Positions 4,762 to 5,677 of a stretch of 5,677 nt of DNA are shown piece by piece. How positions within the stretch are numbered: the stretch's first letter is position 1; the number at the start of each line of letters is the position of its first letter. Under the pieces are notes generated by a model. The model ran no database searches. It saw only the letters and a list, made by a program, of their open reading frames with translations, and had not been told where the DNA came from. Source of the DNA: Kmv34 sp964524965 (GTDB lineage Bacteria > Aerophobota > Aerophobia > Aerophobales > B3-G15); contig CAZGDY010000104.1 in NCBI GenBank assembly GCA_964524965.1, positions 1 through 5,677 on the forward strand. The letters are read 5' to 3'. Made by a program: the position numbers and the translations under genes.

Positions 4762-5677
4762 CTACAATGCCCTTAAGATAGCCCCCACTGGGATTCTCCA
4801 TTGTCTCAAAACCTTTCTGAATATCTTCCAAGCTAAATTCATGAGTAATTAACTTATCTAAGGGGAGAATACCTCGTTTAAATCCCTCAACGCCTTTTTT
4901 CAAATCATCCATGTAATCCATTGAATACCAGGGGTGGGTAGAATGAATAATTGGCGATTTGAACATCAGCTGGTATCCAGCATCCATTATCTCTGGAAAA
5001 CCATACAAAGAGGGAATAAGAATTTTTCCTCTGCCTTTACCGATATTAGGAGGCCCATCCCCTCTGAGAATATCACAGGCAAGAGAAAACCCGGCCATTC
5101 TTCCTGTGATCTCAATCACCACGTCTACTCCATGTCCATTGGTAATTTCTTTTACCGTACTTCTCACATCTACCTTTTTGGGGTTAACAGTCTTTGTCGC
5201 TCCCATTTTCTTTGCCCACTCCAGACGAGAATCAATTAAATCTATAGCAATTACTTCAAAGGCAGCACTTTTAGCTACTCCACTCAGACAAAGAAGACCC
5301 ATAGTTCCACATCCAACAACAGCAACATAATCACCAAATTCAGGTTTAGCAGCTCGCACTATGTTAGAAATACACATCAATGGCTCAGCTAAACAATACT
5401 CAGGCTTCTCAATTGTATCAGAAAGCTTTATCACCATACTCATAGCTGGATCTATTATAACGTAAGATGCAAAACAGGGCAGGATCATGCCACTGATATA
5501 ATCTCCTACCTTAAAATTCTTTACTTCTTTGCCTACCTCCTCAATAATACCAACTGGCTCATGACCCATTTCAACAGGGTATTTGATGTTCATATTCTTA
5601 AAATACGATCCGTCTTCTCGAACATCAATTGCGCTTTTTCCAAGATAAGTAGGCATCTCTGAATGACAAAGACCGAC
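4754..5677 (-). CDS. Zinc-site medium-chain dehydrogenase lacking the structural-zinc lobe (MDR2, 5' end outside window)
   Basis: This is a cytoplasmic NAD(H)-type dehydrogenase of the MDR family, with 307 residues visible. The frame is open to the window edge, and the codons before the ATG at 5656 encode VGLCHSE, the catalytic-zinc Cys motif (normally about 35-45 residues into the protein). That ATG is therefore not the start; roughly 30-40 residues are missing. In visible numbering, zinc-site residues are C4, H39 and E40 (MGHEP) and E98 (AEPL). The Rossmann motif VVGCGTMG spans about 120-127, and an acidic D146 after the second strand (VIAID) favours NAD over NADP. The usual four-Cys structural zinc loop is absent: only ILPCF separates GDYISGM from ASYVI. 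The protein ends in a typical GYLKGIVVP. It precedes the aldolase by 156 bp on the same strand and may feed a keto-sugar into that pathway, though its substrate is unknown. Confidence 0.9.
   Translation of the reverse strand, partial: VGLCHSEMPTYLGKSAIDVREDGSYFKNMNIKYPVEMGHEPVGIIEEVGKEVKNFKVGDYISGMILPCFASYVIIDPAMSMVIKLSDTIEKPEYCLAEPLMCISNIVRAAKPEFGDYVAVVGCGTMGLLCLSGVAKSAAFEVIAIDLIDSRLEWAKKMGATKTVNPKKVDVRSTVKEITNGHGVDVVIEITGRMAGFSLACDILRGDGPPNIGKGRGKILIPSLYGFPEIMDAGYQLMFKSPIIHSTHPWYSMDYMDDLKKGVEGFKRGILPLDKLITHEFSLEDIQKGFETMENPSGGYLKGIVVP

Noticed and set aside
4934..5330. Two plus-strand frames of 101 and 123 codons
   Set aside because: They are antisense to MDR2, whose Rossmann fold and zinc residues are clear, so they are shadows.

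Overview
The window is AT-rich bacterial DNA with every supported gene on the minus strand. Shine-Dalgarno sites (AGGAGG, AAGGA, GGAGG), a sigma-70-type promoter and tightly packed genes point to a low-GC bacterium. Sugar metabolism through a PPi-type phosphofructokinase would suit an anaerobic or fermentative lifestyle, but that is inference and no taxon can be assigned from these genes.

Layout in the direction of transcription (right to left): (1) 5677-4754, a zinc-site medium-chain dehydrogenase (MDR2) that lacks the structural-zinc lobe; its 5' end lies outside the window. (2) 4753-4598, a 156-bp gap with a short open frame that looks protein-like but has no start in its first half, a weak promoter candidate and a perfect Shine-Dalgarno. 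(3) 4597-3620, a class II fructose-bisphosphate-type aldolase. (4) After only 11 bp, 3608-2439, a divergent PfkA-family phosphofructokinase with PPi-type signature residues. (5) A perfect 36-bp palindrome at 2418-2383, probably the end of the aldolase-kinase transcript. (6) A 483-bp gap containing several small inverted repeats and no gene. (7) 1955-654, a 12-helix MFS transporter starting at TTG. (8) A 127-bp gap with a good promoter (TTGACA, 17 bp, TATGCT). (9) 526-1, the N-terminal half of a second medium-chain dehydrogenase (MDR1) that has both catalytic and structural zinc ligands; its 3' end lies outside the window.

Taken together this looks like a carbohydrate or polyol utilisation locus. 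The MFS protein would bring in the substrate or move a related metabolite. One or both dehydrogenases would interconvert an alcohol and a keto group. The kinase would make a ketose 1,6-bisphosphate and the aldolase would split it into two trioses. The substrate is unknown. The kinase lacks, by eye alignment, some residues that bind fructose-6-phosphate in classical enzymes, so it may act on a related sugar phosphate.

I found no CRISPR array, RNA gene, insertion sequence or obviously new system. The most interesting points are the divergent kinase next to the aldolase, the two dehydrogenases with different zinc architecture, and the small protein-like open frame behind MDR2.
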